The notes beneath the pieces are model-generated. The model ran no database searches, had not been told where the DNA came from, and worked only from the letters and a program-made list of their open reading frames with translations. Of a stretch of 64,000 bases of DNA, positions 21,552 to 33,003 are shown in pieces; positions within the stretch are counted from its first letter, which is position 1; each line of letters starts with the position of its first letter. The DNA lies in the NCBI RefSeq assembly GCF_009905375.1, contig NW_027417522.1, positions 59,587 through 123,586 on the forward strand. Direction: 5' to 3'. The translations under genes were made by a program, and so were the position numbers. This DNA is from Apium graveolens. Taxonomy: Eukaryota > Streptophyta > Magnoliopsida > Apiales > Apiaceae.

Positions 21552-22925
21552 CCCCCCCTTCTTCAAGCTTCCATTCGGCCTCATCTCCAAAAAGGGAGAA
21601 ATCCAAATTCAAAACTCAAAATCTAGCCATGGTAAAATCACCTCATTAATTCTCAAAATTCCTAACAATCAAACTAAGGTAAGAAAATTCTTTCATCTCT
21701 TTTTATCAAGGTTTGATGGGTGAAATAAAATCAAGAAAGTCACTAGTGAATAGTATGAATAATAACTCCTCTTTGGTTTCTTGATTTCAATGGTGGTTTT
21801 AGGTTCCAAAAATCATACCAAGCACTTCCAATCCTCCACCATACTTAAGAACACATCTCAAGATTTCAATAAAGGTATAAATCTTTGGCCCAACTTTATT
21901 TAAGATTCATTTTTAAGATCCATTTAGTATGTGGTAGAAAACTTAGTTTAAGAAGTGGTATTGTTGAGATCTTGAAGTTTAAGTTAAGTAGATTTAAGGT
22001 TGATTGTTGTTGCCTCAAGAACATGATGTTCTTGAGAGGAGTTTGTGTGAATTATGATGAAATGATGATTTTTGGTGGTTGTGTTAAGAGTTAGGGTGTA
22101 AACGAAACCCCGACCGTAAACGTAACTCCGTTAAAACCAACTAATCGTAACTTTAAGTTTCTGCAGAAAGTCCCGAAGTTGTAAACTTTAATTTCTTGAA
22201 AAGTAATCCTTTATTATGATAGACAATGTTATAATGATCGTTTAGGCTCTTGAATCGCTTGATTCCGATTTACGGATCAAAAGTTATGGCCGTTTTACTA
22301 AAAGTAATTTACGCGACAAAAACTGCTACAAATTATGAACTTTAAAAATATAAAGGATCGACTTAAGAATGTTCATGAATCATGAAATTTTTACAAAGAG
22401 TAAAATTTTGAGTTTCCTAACTTCCATAAAAATTTCAAGTGAAAATAATGATTTTTCAGTTTTATAAAAATATCGGGGCTGAGACCGCGCGAGTAAAAAC
22501 CGTAAGAATCCATAAGCGGAGACAACGATGATAAAGAGAATGAACCTAAGATACATAGAAAAATGAAGCGACCATGATGTGAATAAGGACTTAAAGGAAT
22601 AATAAGGGTAGTATAAGTTGAGAGGGTGCATAATAAGTAGCGCATGAGTGCGAGTCGCCGTAAATTAGGACAGGACCTAACAAAACGAATTATGTTTATG
22701 ATTATAGATTTCCGAGCGGTACCTAGAGCATCCTCCACCTCAAGATACCCAGGAAAGTTTTCAAACCCTACCTTTTAAGAACTGTTGTGTTGTGAATATT
22801 TTACAAAACTGTGATATATGCATGAGATTGCTTTAAACTATTTTACAAAGTTTGAGATGTATTACATTACTCAATTGTTGATAATTTCTAGTATATGTTC
22901 ATACCGAGTTTGAAATGTTATATTT

Positions 22926-23230
22926 AGACCGAGAGTCGGTCGGTGTAAGCTTATAAAAACCCGGAGGTATCCCGGAGGAGTTTATAATTGAGAACGTAAC
23001 GCTAGCGAGTAGCGTGGCATGTATATATTTTAGACCGAGGATCGATCAGTAAAAATTGATGAAAACCCGGAAGTATTCCAGATGTGCTTATTTAAGAATA
23101 TTAACGCTATAGTAGAGCGTGATGTACAAGTCGTAAGACCGAGAGTCGGTCAGTTTTGTTTTATAAAATATAAACCCGGAAATCATCCCGGTGATATTAT
23201 AGGGCGATTATAAGTCCGTAGTAGTACGTT
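22926..23230 (+). repeat. Three ~105-bp degenerate tandem repeats in LTR
   Basis: Units start at 22926, 23032 and 23136 with AGACCGAG(A/G)(G/A)TCG. Each has an AAACCCGGA(A/G) block near the middle, and the first two have AACGCTA near the end. The unit start ACCGAGAGTCGGT is itself a short palindrome. Confidence 0.8.
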
Positions 23231-24737
23231 TTAAAGGGACTCATCATCCACTTACGAAACATTAAAATACCTCGAACTTTTATTAAAACGACTTCCCAAC
23301 GATCATATTACCTCAACTATATTTTATGGTTCGAATAATAAATACTATATACTTATTCCCTTATTATGGGAGTAGTATACTCCAACGAATATTTAATTCA
23401 AACCCGATTAATCATTATAGATTGTTAATTACGTAGACATAAACTAGTTGAGGAATATTATTTTAAATATTCTTTTAGAGAGTAAACTCATTCGAGGTTT
23501 AATTATTTATCGACTATTATTTAATTAATTACTATTCTTAAAGGGTTTATTATTGATCTAAAAATTATAGATCCTGATTTAAAATATACTTCCTGATTTC
23601 ACAATATCATTCGAATAATTTCAAATCGTCGGTGAATATTATCCCGACTTATTTAATATTTTGAATATAGTTTCAAGGAGAAACTTTTTCCCCTTATTTA
23701 ATTATTTGTTGACAATGGTCAACTCACATCATTAGTACTTCCTCCGAAAATCTCAGAAGTACGTATATACATATATACACTTATATCTTAGTGAGATAAG
23801 CCGTTCTATCAACAAGCAAAACGCTTGGGGAACTTCGATGTGGTTCGAGTTCTCGAGATATGATAGAATTCTTTTTTAAAAAGGACAAGGGAGGGGTAGA
23901 CTCTGGTACTATGTGTGCTAGATGGACTACTAAAGGTATCGCAGGCGAAGGTACTCAGTGTACTCAGGAACTTCTGAAGTATGTGTATACCCAAAATGGG
24001 ACACGTAGCCCGAATGCGGAAAGGGTGATAACCGGGATACGAAGGTGTCGTCCTTCTACTAGTAGAAAAGGTTACTTTTATCGTAGTACGACTGATCATC
24101 ATATGCGGTGGCTCCAACGAATGTCCTATTCTTCCAATTGGAATTGTGATACAATACTGTAACCCAAGCCTATGTGCTGGGTTTACTATTAAGGTATATG
24201 CAGGTTAATAAAATCCACCAAAGGATTATCTTCGTAAAAGGTATGTATCACCAAGAGAAACTATTTTCGAATAAAACATAACTATCAAATATGATGTTTT
24301 ACGTGAGTTTATCATACAGTCATTTTCATACTGTACATTATTATGCTGGGCATTATAGCTCACTCTTGCTTTTTTTTAAATGACACAACACAACAGATAA
24401 CCAGTATGCTGGTGTGGGACTTAGTCGCTTGCAGTCATAGGGAGGATCCCTGGCAGCTTTGTCTCAGGTGTGCTAGAGTATCAGATAGATATAAGATATT
24501 AGTCGTAATTATTGCAACTTTATGTAGAGGTTATAAATAATTATTTAAGATCCTGTAAAGTACATTTGAGTGTAATATAATAAGATTACATTTTGTACAT
24601 CATTTCTAAGGCTATAACTTGTGTGTGTGAGTATGAGATTGGGGTCTGTTGGATTATTGAATCAATATCAGGTTACACATGAGTGAAGGATGGCGTGACG
24701 ACCCAGATTCCAGAATCCCGGATTTGGGGGCGTTACA

Positions 24738-25375
24738 GAAATGGTATCAAAACCTTAAGTTATAGTACTCAGAAACGAGAGTGTTAGGAGTCTTTCTAGA
24801 TGCGAGATTTCGTAAGAGCTCATATAGAGTTCATCATTGGACTACCGGATGTAGCCTCAATGTGTAGGTTAGGATAAGTGTATATTCGAGGTATTAAGGT
24901 ATGACTAATGAGACCATTGGAGATTATCAGAATGATGAGGAGAAAAATTTGAATCATATTTGATTTAGCAAGGATATGGATGTAGAAATTGGAGCTGAGT
25001 CTCCAGAGCATTTGGGGTAAAGACGATATTACCAACACCATATGTAAATTTTGATGACACGAGCCTTGTTACCTGTAGTTCTGTGTAGGTTGCCCAAGAA
25101 GGGGCATCACATGTGAGAACCATAAAGTCTAATTATTAATATACAGTTGAGGTTATTGACCCAGACTAGTTGAAGGTGTCATTTTACCAATGAGAAGGTG
25201 AATATCGTATTAATAACGAATTCAGCAGAGATAGTGTCTGATATACCCTTGAGGATTTTTATTTCCATTAATGAAGATTTGAATATGATATACAAATGGC
25301 ATCGTAAGACAAGTACACTACATAATATTATTAGTAAGCTTAACATGTAAGGATATGATGGTTTAGATTAAAAAA
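24738..25375 (+). other. Primer-site remnant and decayed 5' interior of a Tekay-like element
   Basis: TGGTATCAAAACC directly after the LTR is a decayed TGGTATCAGAGC (GAG to AAA). The next ~140 bp align with the LARD-like leader (15363-15500). Beyond that there are only scraps with stops in every frame. The stretch ends abruptly at a copia RNase H fragment near 25376-25400. Confidence 0.7.
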
Positions 25376-25396
25376 ATTAAGAGCATCGAGAATCAA

Positions 25397-25807
25397 TTTC
25401 TTGGAGGCAGATTGGTTTCTTGGTTTAGCAAGAAACAGAAATCAATTTCCACATCAACTGCAGAAGCAGAATATATTGCTGCAGGAAGCTGTTATGCATA
25501 GATTCTTTGGATGAAGAATCGGTTACTGGACTATGTGTTAGAATTTTCTAAAATATCTATTTACTATGATAATCAAAGTGCTATTGTTATGACAGGTAAT
25601 CTAGTTTAACACTCAATGACAAAGCATATCAGCATTAGGTACCATTTCATAAGGGAACATGTGATGGAAGGTACAGTGGAATTACATTTTGTTCCAACGG
25701 ATCAACAACTAGCAGATATCTTCATAAAACCACTATGTGAATCTACTTTTACAAGACTGGTAAATGAACTTGGAATGGTTTCAGTTTCTTTCTCTAAATC
25801 TGCTTAG
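25397..25807 (+). pseudogene. RNase H C-terminal fragment of pol, family B
   Basis: In frame 2 it reads [24 protein letters not shown], then [15 protein letters not shown] and a tail TFTRLVNELGM like that of family A. There is an in-frame TAG at 25499-25501 and another stop near 25607, then TAG at 25805-25807. Without the upstream RT it cannot be functional. It fixes the copia identity and plus orientation of the following DNA. Confidence 0.88.
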
Positions 25808-27305
25808 TTTTTGTTCTCATGCATAAGACTTTATGATCAGTGTTCACATATTGTCTTATCTTCATGTAATCTGTGCTTAAATTGTAATACATTAAATGCT
25901 GATTGTTATCTGATGTGGATCTATATACTCTGATAGTGATTTGAATGTTCTGTGACTATTCAATCCAATAAGGATTATTGTGCAAGAAGCTGACCTAGTA
26001 GTCTTTAACATACTAGAAATCCCATGTTTGAATTATTTGTTTATGTGGAAATTCATTAACACAATCAAATTATGATGTTGAGCTTAGTCAAATTTACTTT
26101 GTGTATCTTATTACTAAGTCACAAACTAGATTCTTGCTTCTTATCTGTCAAATTCTGATGTTAGTAAATCTTAAGGATGAACCACATGCTTGATAAGCCT
26201 CACTTATCTAAAGAAAAGAAAAGAAAAGAAAATTGAAGTCAGGTACTCCTTTGAGATCTAGAGTAAAAATGTGGAAGGGAAGACTCAAGTGCATTGTTGG
26301 TATTAAGTTATATGCATTAGAAAAGTAAATAAATTTTTCTTGGTGACTTTTTACATTCTCTGATTACTAGAGAAATACTCTGATAATAGCATAAATTCTG
26401 ATAGCAGTTGTGACTCATTTACACTGAGAAGCCACTGTAAAAAGGAATTTCAAAAGATGCATAAAATGAGCACAAACAGTTGAGGTGGATTCTTACATAA
26501 ATTTATTCTATAGTCGACTTCATTATTAATGATAGATTTTAAGCACTTTTCTTAGTTATGCCTTATTTCTAAGATGTACTGAAGTTTATCAGACTTTAAT
26601 CTTTATCTGATATTTTGCTAATGCACACACTTTCACTCCATATGAATGATGAAAATTACTGTGGTAATTAAGTTGTTTTAGATAAACAGTTAAGTGTCAT
26701 ATGCATAAATTCTGAGGACAAGCTCTGATGGAAGTTCTGATGATTAAACTCTGAAGAAACAATTCAGTATTTGTATGAAGAATCACAAAAATAGACATTC
26801 ACTTTTTGAGTACAGACGCCATATTCTGATGACTGTTAAAATCTGATAATAGTCAAGTTTTGATATCAATTCCTGATGCAAACTCTGATGCTTATGTGGC
26901 ATTATTTATTTACTTGACTTATTTATGGTAAATACAGTAACGGTCATATTTTATCAGAATATAATTAGGTGAGATAAAAATAGTCATAATTATTAAGTAA
27001 GTGGGAAGCGTGTTTTCCTTGAAACACTGCATGTGCACATTTATTACTGCTTAATACCCGTGCCCACTAATAATGTTTTGACTAATGATATGCTGCTAGG
27101 TGTCTAAAGTCTGTTCTGCTTCAATCATAACAGTTGTCAAAAGGAGAGTATAAATATGGGAGTTTAAAGATTTTATAATCTTTTACCTACTTTTCTTTCT
27201 CTAATCTCTCTTATTCTATCTCTCTAATATTCTCTGAAGCTTTTTCTTAGGACTTTTATCAAACACCTAGTGCACACTCTATTTTCTCACTTATTTTTCA
27301 CAAAA
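25808..27305 (+). repeat. Pol-env spacer of family B with TCTGAT/ATCAGA words
   Basis: A 1.5-kb non-coding spacer, longer than the 0.5 kb of family A. TCTGAT words recur through it, for example near 25928, 26153, 26376, 26394, 26733, 26744, 26823, 26841 and 26883, with inverse ATCAGA near 26589 and 26953. A short GAAAA-type repeat lies at about 26211-26231. Its last 160 bp form a promoter-like leader. Confidence 0.7.
27149..27156 (+). promoter_or_regulatory. TATA box of a putative internal promoter for the env-like ORF (B)
   Basis: TATAAATA 157 bp before ATG 27306, followed by a pyrimidine-rich leader (about 27178-27245) and CACAAAAATGGC at the start. Same layout as in family A, although the surrounding sequence is largely unrelated. 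Confidence 0.6.
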
Positions 27306-30300
27306 ATGGCACCAAAAGACATAGTTTTCAATGGATCTAAGTTTGTTCCTAACAACTATTCAACTATTCTCTCTAAGGATGAAGCTCCATCAGAACTTCA
27401 CTTCATTCAAGACTTTTTATCTCGAATTGAAATAGGCTTTGCTTTGACTCAACCTGAAGCTATCAAAGGGACTCAAGTGCTGGAGTTCTGGAGGTCAGGA
27501 GTTTATGATGATGGTGGTGCCAATGGGTCCCCAAGTATCATATTTACAACAGGGGAGGATGCCCATGTGGTGACTTTAGCCACAGTTCGACAAGCACTCC
27601 ATCTGCCAGAAAACTGCACTTTTTCCACAGTTGAAGAGCCAGCTCTTCAACAGCTAATGGCCAATCTGGGCTATGAGAAAACTTTGGCAAAGTTTGGACA
27701 ACTAAATAGACCCCACATCAGGAGGGAGTGGAGTTTTTTCTTTGATTGCATCACAAGAACCTTTTCAAACAAGTGTTCAAACTTTGATGTAATTACTATC
27801 CTCAGTCAGCAAATTGGGTATGCTCTGATTACTCAATCTCATTTTGACTATGCTATTGCTGTACTAGGATTCATAGGGGATAGGATGACATAAGATATAA
27901 ATACTATATATTTTGCTAGATTCTGTCAACTTATTTATAGCTTTTGTAACTCTGATGCACCCCAATTAGCAAGTGAGTTGATATCACCATTTAAACTTGC
28001 TAAGAGAGCATTTACCGACTTATTATCTGTTGATAATAAGAAAACTATTTTGAGACCCCTCCAAATCCCACAATCAGTCAAATAGTTTTTAGTAAACTCT
28101 GATCCAACCACATACACTGCTAAATATCCTGATGTCCAACCAACCTAACCTCCATCAGCACCTACAACAACTACACAACCAACCACCTCTCAGCCTCAAC
28201 CAACTCAACCTACCATCAGAGCATACTTCCAACCAGCTCTCACAACACCAACCATCAGCACCTACCATCAGTCCTTCACCTTCCAAGCCTAAGAGGGCAA
28301 AGTATGTTCCTCAACCTCCACCAAAAAGAAGGAAAATGATTCTAAGGGATGAGTCAGATGATGAGGAAACACAGGTTCATGCATCAGAACATGTGACTGT
28401 TGAAGCTGAAACTGTGGTTTTTTCAGAAAGAGACAGAAGCTGAAGGGTCAACCCATCAGATAAATGCTGAGGCTCAAAGTTCTGATACTTTGAAGAGGAA
28501 AAGAACTGCTAATACTGATGATAAAGGAACTCCTTCACTATCAAGGAGATTGAAGAAAATGAGAGCTAAAAGGCACATGCCTAAGCCTCCATCTGAGGAT
28601 ACTACTGAAGCTGAGGAAGGGGATCAGGAATCTCTGATCTCATCAGAACCTGTTGTAATTGAAGCTATGTCATCCCCTACTCAAGCTCAAGATACTGTGC
28701 TAACACTCATGTCTCTCCTATTAAAGCTACAGATGATGCTGAAGAACAAGGCACAAATTCTGAAATAGATATTCACAATCTGAATATTCCTACTGTTCCT
28801 TGTCTGGAAGCTCTTATAGCAGCTCAGACATCTCCCACTCATTCTCCAATCTTAAATGCTGAGATACCATCCACACCAATTCTTGATCAGGAACCTGAAG
28901 ATCATAATTAAGATGAGGTAGTTCCAGAATCTCCCATTGCCTCCCATACACTTGTTTTATCAGAGAATGATAAGTCTTCTTCCAGTACTGGAGACAGTGT
29001 TTCTGTTGATACTCCAGCTCCCATTCTTGGAAAGGAAGCATTGGTTAAGAAGTTTGTTGAGCAAGCTACACCTGTTCCTTGGGAAAAAACTCACAGGGGA
29101 ATTGAGTGGACCAAGAAGTGGAATGAAACTGATTCCATTCCAAGCTCTAAAGTTCTGACAAAGCACATCGCTAAGGCTGATGAGCTGATGACAAGTTCTG
29201 ATTTCAAGACTCAACTTAAAATCACAGCTCTAACTACCAAAATCCTTCAAGGTCTACACTATGAAACTCAAGCAAAGGTTGATAAACTACAAGAATCAGC
29301 TAATAAGCTAGATATGCAGATCAAGCTTGACAAGACAAGGATTATCAGACCTACTCTTGAGAAAGTTGAAGCCATTGAGAAAATTCAAGAGAAGCAACAT
29401 GCCCAAATTGCTGAGGTCCTGCAAAATCAAGCTTCTCAAAAATCTCAATTGGATGAACTCCAATATTCAGTTGAACTTCTTCTCTCTCTCCTAATACCTG
29501 ATGATGCCAAAAAATGGGAGAAGATAGTTAAGTCCAAATTCTCTAATGATCAAGTAATGAAGAAGAAAGATGATGAAGCTGATGACCAGGGAAATCCTAG
29601 CAAGGGTAGAGGTCAAGTTCAAGGTAAAGAGCACAACAACAAGGTTTCTTCTAGGAAACTAATTACTGATGCAAGCAGATCTTCTATTCAAAAGAAGACA
29701 AGTTCTGAAGCTGCTCAAACTCAAAATCTTATAGCAAGTACTGATACTCAAAATCTGATATCAAGTTCTGATGAGCAAAGTCTGATGACAAAGCCTGATG
29801 TTCTGATACAAGGTAGAAGTCAAGACTCTCAAAAGTTTATGCAAACTCTGAAGCTCAAGGGAAAGCAAACTACTGTTTACTATAAAGGTCCCAAAATTCA
29901 GACACTTGATGAGGAAATTGCTAGAAGATTATTTCTGAAGCATAATCCAGGAATGGATTTAGAAAATCTCAAGGAGGAAGAAGCTAGATTTAAAGCTGAA
30001 AAGACAAATCTAAAGCCAAAAGCTTCTGTTGCAAAGAAACCTCCAAGGCCTAAGGTAAAAGGCATTGTGATCAAGGAGAAGTCACATACTGAGGCATCAA
30101 AGCCCAAAACAAGATCACAATCTGAGATTGATCCCAAAGACAAAGGAAAGGGAAAAGTTGATGAGCCAACCAAGCCACTGGAGATGAAAATTCCTCAAAT
30201 TCTGATGAAACTAGTATGCAAAATGGTTCAAGTTACTGATGATACTCTTGCTGAAGATGAAGATGTTCAAACTCTGAAAAGAAGGAAGATTTCTGAGGAA

Positions 30301-31233
30301 TCAAATACAACCTCTGACAAGGCTCAAGTTGTTCAGAGTGAAGAACAAAAAGCTACAACAGAAACAGCAAGTTCTGATAAAGTCATCAAGACATCAACCT
30401 CTGACAGTACTCAAGTTGACTTAGACAAGATGGAAGTAGCTGATAAAAAGAAAATTCTATGGAAAAATGTCAAACCATCAGATCCAAAGAAAAGCCAATT
30501 GTTGTCTACTTTCATGACTATTGGGTTAAATGCTAGAGAACCAAGAGACAGGGCTGGGCTAGGTTCTGACGAAGCAAAGATCAAGACAGGAATTGAAGTT
30601 GCTACTAGAGATCGATTTCTATTGACTGACAGACCTCTTGAAGATGTTACACAGAAACACCTTGATAAGGTTATCTCTGTTCAAGTGGTACTGGATGCTC
30701 ATGACAAGCACAATGTCAAGGAAAATCTGATTCTATTTCTTGAAGATGGAAGGACATATCAGATGTCAGAATCAGATGTGATAAACAAATCACTGAAAGA
30801 ACTTCAATTCTTTCATTACCTTTTAGAGGTAAAGTCGAATATTACCAGGAGATGGTCAAATTTCATATTGAAGACCATAAGAGATAAAGCTATAATTTCT
30901 GGTTCAAGGGTTACATAATTCATTCCCAATATTGTTGAAGATGATGGAAGTGAGATTCCAATGAAAAAGGATTATGCTAAACTTGAAGTGATTCTGAAAG
31001 GGAAATGTCTATGCTACAATGAAGATTCTTCTCATCCTAGGGTAATAAGACTGGATGATGATTTCGAAAGAAACCATATCTCTATTCTACGGACTGCAAT
31101 CTACCAGATTGGAAGTCAGGGTGAAGAGATGAAGCTAGTCAAGACTACACTGTCTCAAGTACTGAGGATTAAAGAAGAAAAGCTGATATCAAGCTTTGTC
31201 AAGAATCATTATGGATTCAGATTGACTCAGTGA
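27306..31233 (+). pseudogene. Sirevirus env-like ORF, broken (family B)
   Basis: The ATG at 27306 (ATGGCACC) begins a 196-codon segment to TAA 27891-27893. Its HIRREWSFFFDC and SNFDVIT match the N-terminal region of the family-A ORF. Later pieces continue in other frames: 28132-28443, 28400-28768, then a 625-codon stretch 29041-30918 with a coiled-coil-like segment (about 29320-29480) and, after TAA 30916-30918, a C-terminal piece to TGA 31231-31233. The piece near 30700-30830 (FLEDGRTYQMSE) aligns with the C-terminal module of family A. At least two frameshifts and three stops, so not functional. TCTGAT words are dense in the coding sequence (e.g. 29731-29812), often read SSD. Confidence 0.85.
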
Positions 31234-31372
31234 GATTGGTAAAAGCCACAAGGACTGTAAGTTGTAGTTAGTTATCTAGTTAAACTCTTATTTGCATTTG
31301 TACTTAAATGTTTTTGACATCATCAAATCTATTAACTTGTATATTTCGCATAATTTACAAGTTGGGGGAGAT

Positions 31373-31939
31373 TGTTAGATATATTTGAGATGTCATGTCT
31401 AATATGATTCATGTTTAGTTTTCAGATCTTAACAAACAGGACATATCAGGACTTACTGAAATCAGGACTTAATGGAAGTCAGAACTTAATATCAGAACTT
31501 AAGGTCATATCAGAACTTAAGTGCGGGAAGACTTTCAGTTAAAGAAGGAAGCTGATTTACAGGAGAAGATCGAGACTAAAACTAAAGAAGATATGCATGG
31601 AAAGAGTTAGAAGACTGCAAGACTTGTAGAAGATATCTGATTGATATATTTTAGGAGACAAAATTGTATTCTATATCAATTAGAAGTTATCTTGTAACTA
31701 TGTACTATATAAACACAGACTTAGGGTTTACACTATATGTGTTATCATTATCGAGAAGATTATACATTGTAACCTAGCATCTTTTAGTGATATTTTTTCA
31801 TCACTGAGAGAGAACAAAAGTTTTTATTGTAACAGAGTTTATTCAATATACTTGATCTTTGTTACATACTTGTGGTAAATTGATTTGATTGTATAAACAC
31901 TATATTCAACCCCCTTCTACAGGGTTGTGTGACTTAACA
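31373..31939 (+). repeat. 3' LTR of Sirevirus B (567 bp)
   Basis: It starts TGTTAGATATA after TTGGGGGAGAT and ends GTGACTTAACA. A TATA box (TATATAAA) is at 31706-31713. U3 carries ATCAGAACTT/ATCAGGACTT words in a row at about 31447-31520. The stretch TTCAACCCCCTTCTAC near the end resembles the family-A LTR end. Confidence 0.85.
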
Positions 31940-33003
31940 CCAAGGAATAGTTTACATCTGCCCAATGACCAAACAAGCCAGACATCTTCGTGTTCCTAAA
32001 TATTGTGTCAGATCAAACATGAGGCTGATCATGACATTGCATTCTAAATTGAAGCACAAAAAGAATAAGAAGCATGAAGATGTGGAGATGATAACATTTT
32101 AGAGAGATATCTTGTGAACCCTGACACCATGTTGCCAAATACACAGTACAATCTAAGAAAAGACAAGGATGATGATGAGCAGAATGATGACAAGCTAAAT
32201 CCTTCTGGCTCAAATCTAAGTCAAGCTTCTAAAGCAACTGGCGGTAAGGATAAAAGTCAAGATGAAAAGAAGAAGGATGATTGGAAGAAGGGAGGTGACA
32301 AGAAAAGGGGAAAAGAGAGAAGGAGCAAGAAAAAACATGACAGCTCAGGCTCAGAACTACATCAAACCCTAAAAATCTAAACACAACCAGCTCAAACCTC
32401 ATCTCAACCTTCAACATCACCTATCTTAAACATCAAACCACCTCAAACCTCAAAGCCTAAATTTCTATTCAAGCAAACTGCTAACTTTTTCGTAAAAATT
32501 CCAATCACCACAAGCCAAACATCTCTAAAGAAAATCTCAGTCCTACCTTTTGTCAAACCATCACATAAAACTCATTTCAAGACTGTTGGGAGAAAACCTA
32601 AGAAGGCCAAGTCTACTGAAAAAGTTAAAGTTACTGAAAGGACCATCTGGAACTACTTTAAGAAAAGTAACTTTCTACCTTTAAATTAGTGCATCTCAGA
32701 TGAAGATTATTTCCAACATCTAGCTAAAAAAATAGTTAGAGTCTAGGTTGTATCTCTAAGGGAAGTTATAATTTATTTTGAAGATGGGTCATTCACCTTC
32801 CTTGGCTGTGATTTACTGGATAATCTTTCTCCCACAAAAATTAAAAGAATGATAAGTTTGCTAAAGGACAAGGATACTGTTACAAAGGCATGGATATCAA
32901 TTCTAGCTGAATGGTTGATTACAAGGGAGGAGACAAGAAAAAAAAAGGATGCTGAATCTGAAGAGAGAAGGAGGAAGTATGATGAAGAAATAAAGATGTT
33001 CAT
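31940..33003 (+). pseudogene. 3' scrap of a third env-like ORF (lineage C)
   Basis: Read in several frames with stops. A Lys/Asp-rich stretch (about 32114-32380) precedes a segment near 32740-32900 (VSLREVIIYFEDGSFTF) that aligns with the C-terminal module of the A and B env-like ORFs, followed by a basic tail. It differs from both, so it is a third Sirevirus lineage. Both ends are cut: family-B LTR on the left, Athila LTR on the right. No start, LTR or promoter of its own is present. Confidence 0.65.

Larger units (their letters stand above)
20827..24737 (+). repeat. LTR of the old Tekay-like gypsy element (3911 bp)
   Basis: TGTAAGAACCC...GGATTTGGGGGCGTTACA. Start and end resemble those of the LARD-like LTRs. 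It has a TATA box at 21544-21551 (TATAAATA) followed by a C-run and a pyrimidine-rich leader. It has three degenerate ~105-bp tandem units at 22926-23230 and an ATGCTGGGCATTATAGC-type block near 24341 that the LARD LTR also shows in diverged form (about 14868). It is preceded by a polypurine tract and followed by a primer-site remnant. No credible ORF. Confidence 0.85.
25376..31939 (+). mobile_element. 5'-truncated Sirevirus, family B
   Basis: It starts inside RNase H and runs through a pol-env spacer, a broken env-like ORF, a polypurine tract (TTGGGGGAGAT, about 31362-31372) and a 567-bp 3' LTR. Same layout as family A, but LTR length and sequence differ and the repeat word is different (AGTTCTGAT/ATCAGAACT). 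The missing 5' part must have been lost by deletion or rearrangement at about 25376. No target duplication can be shown. Confidence 0.85.

Noticed and set aside
23809..24162. Overlapping ~100-codon ORFs on both strands in the Tekay-like LTR
   Set aside because: No homology seen and they lie in a region alignable with the non-coding LARD LTR. Treated as chance.
20827..24737. Solo LTR interpretation
   Set aside because: Interior sequence lies on both sides (polypurine tract left, primer site and leader right), so it is not a solo LTR with flanking target DNA.
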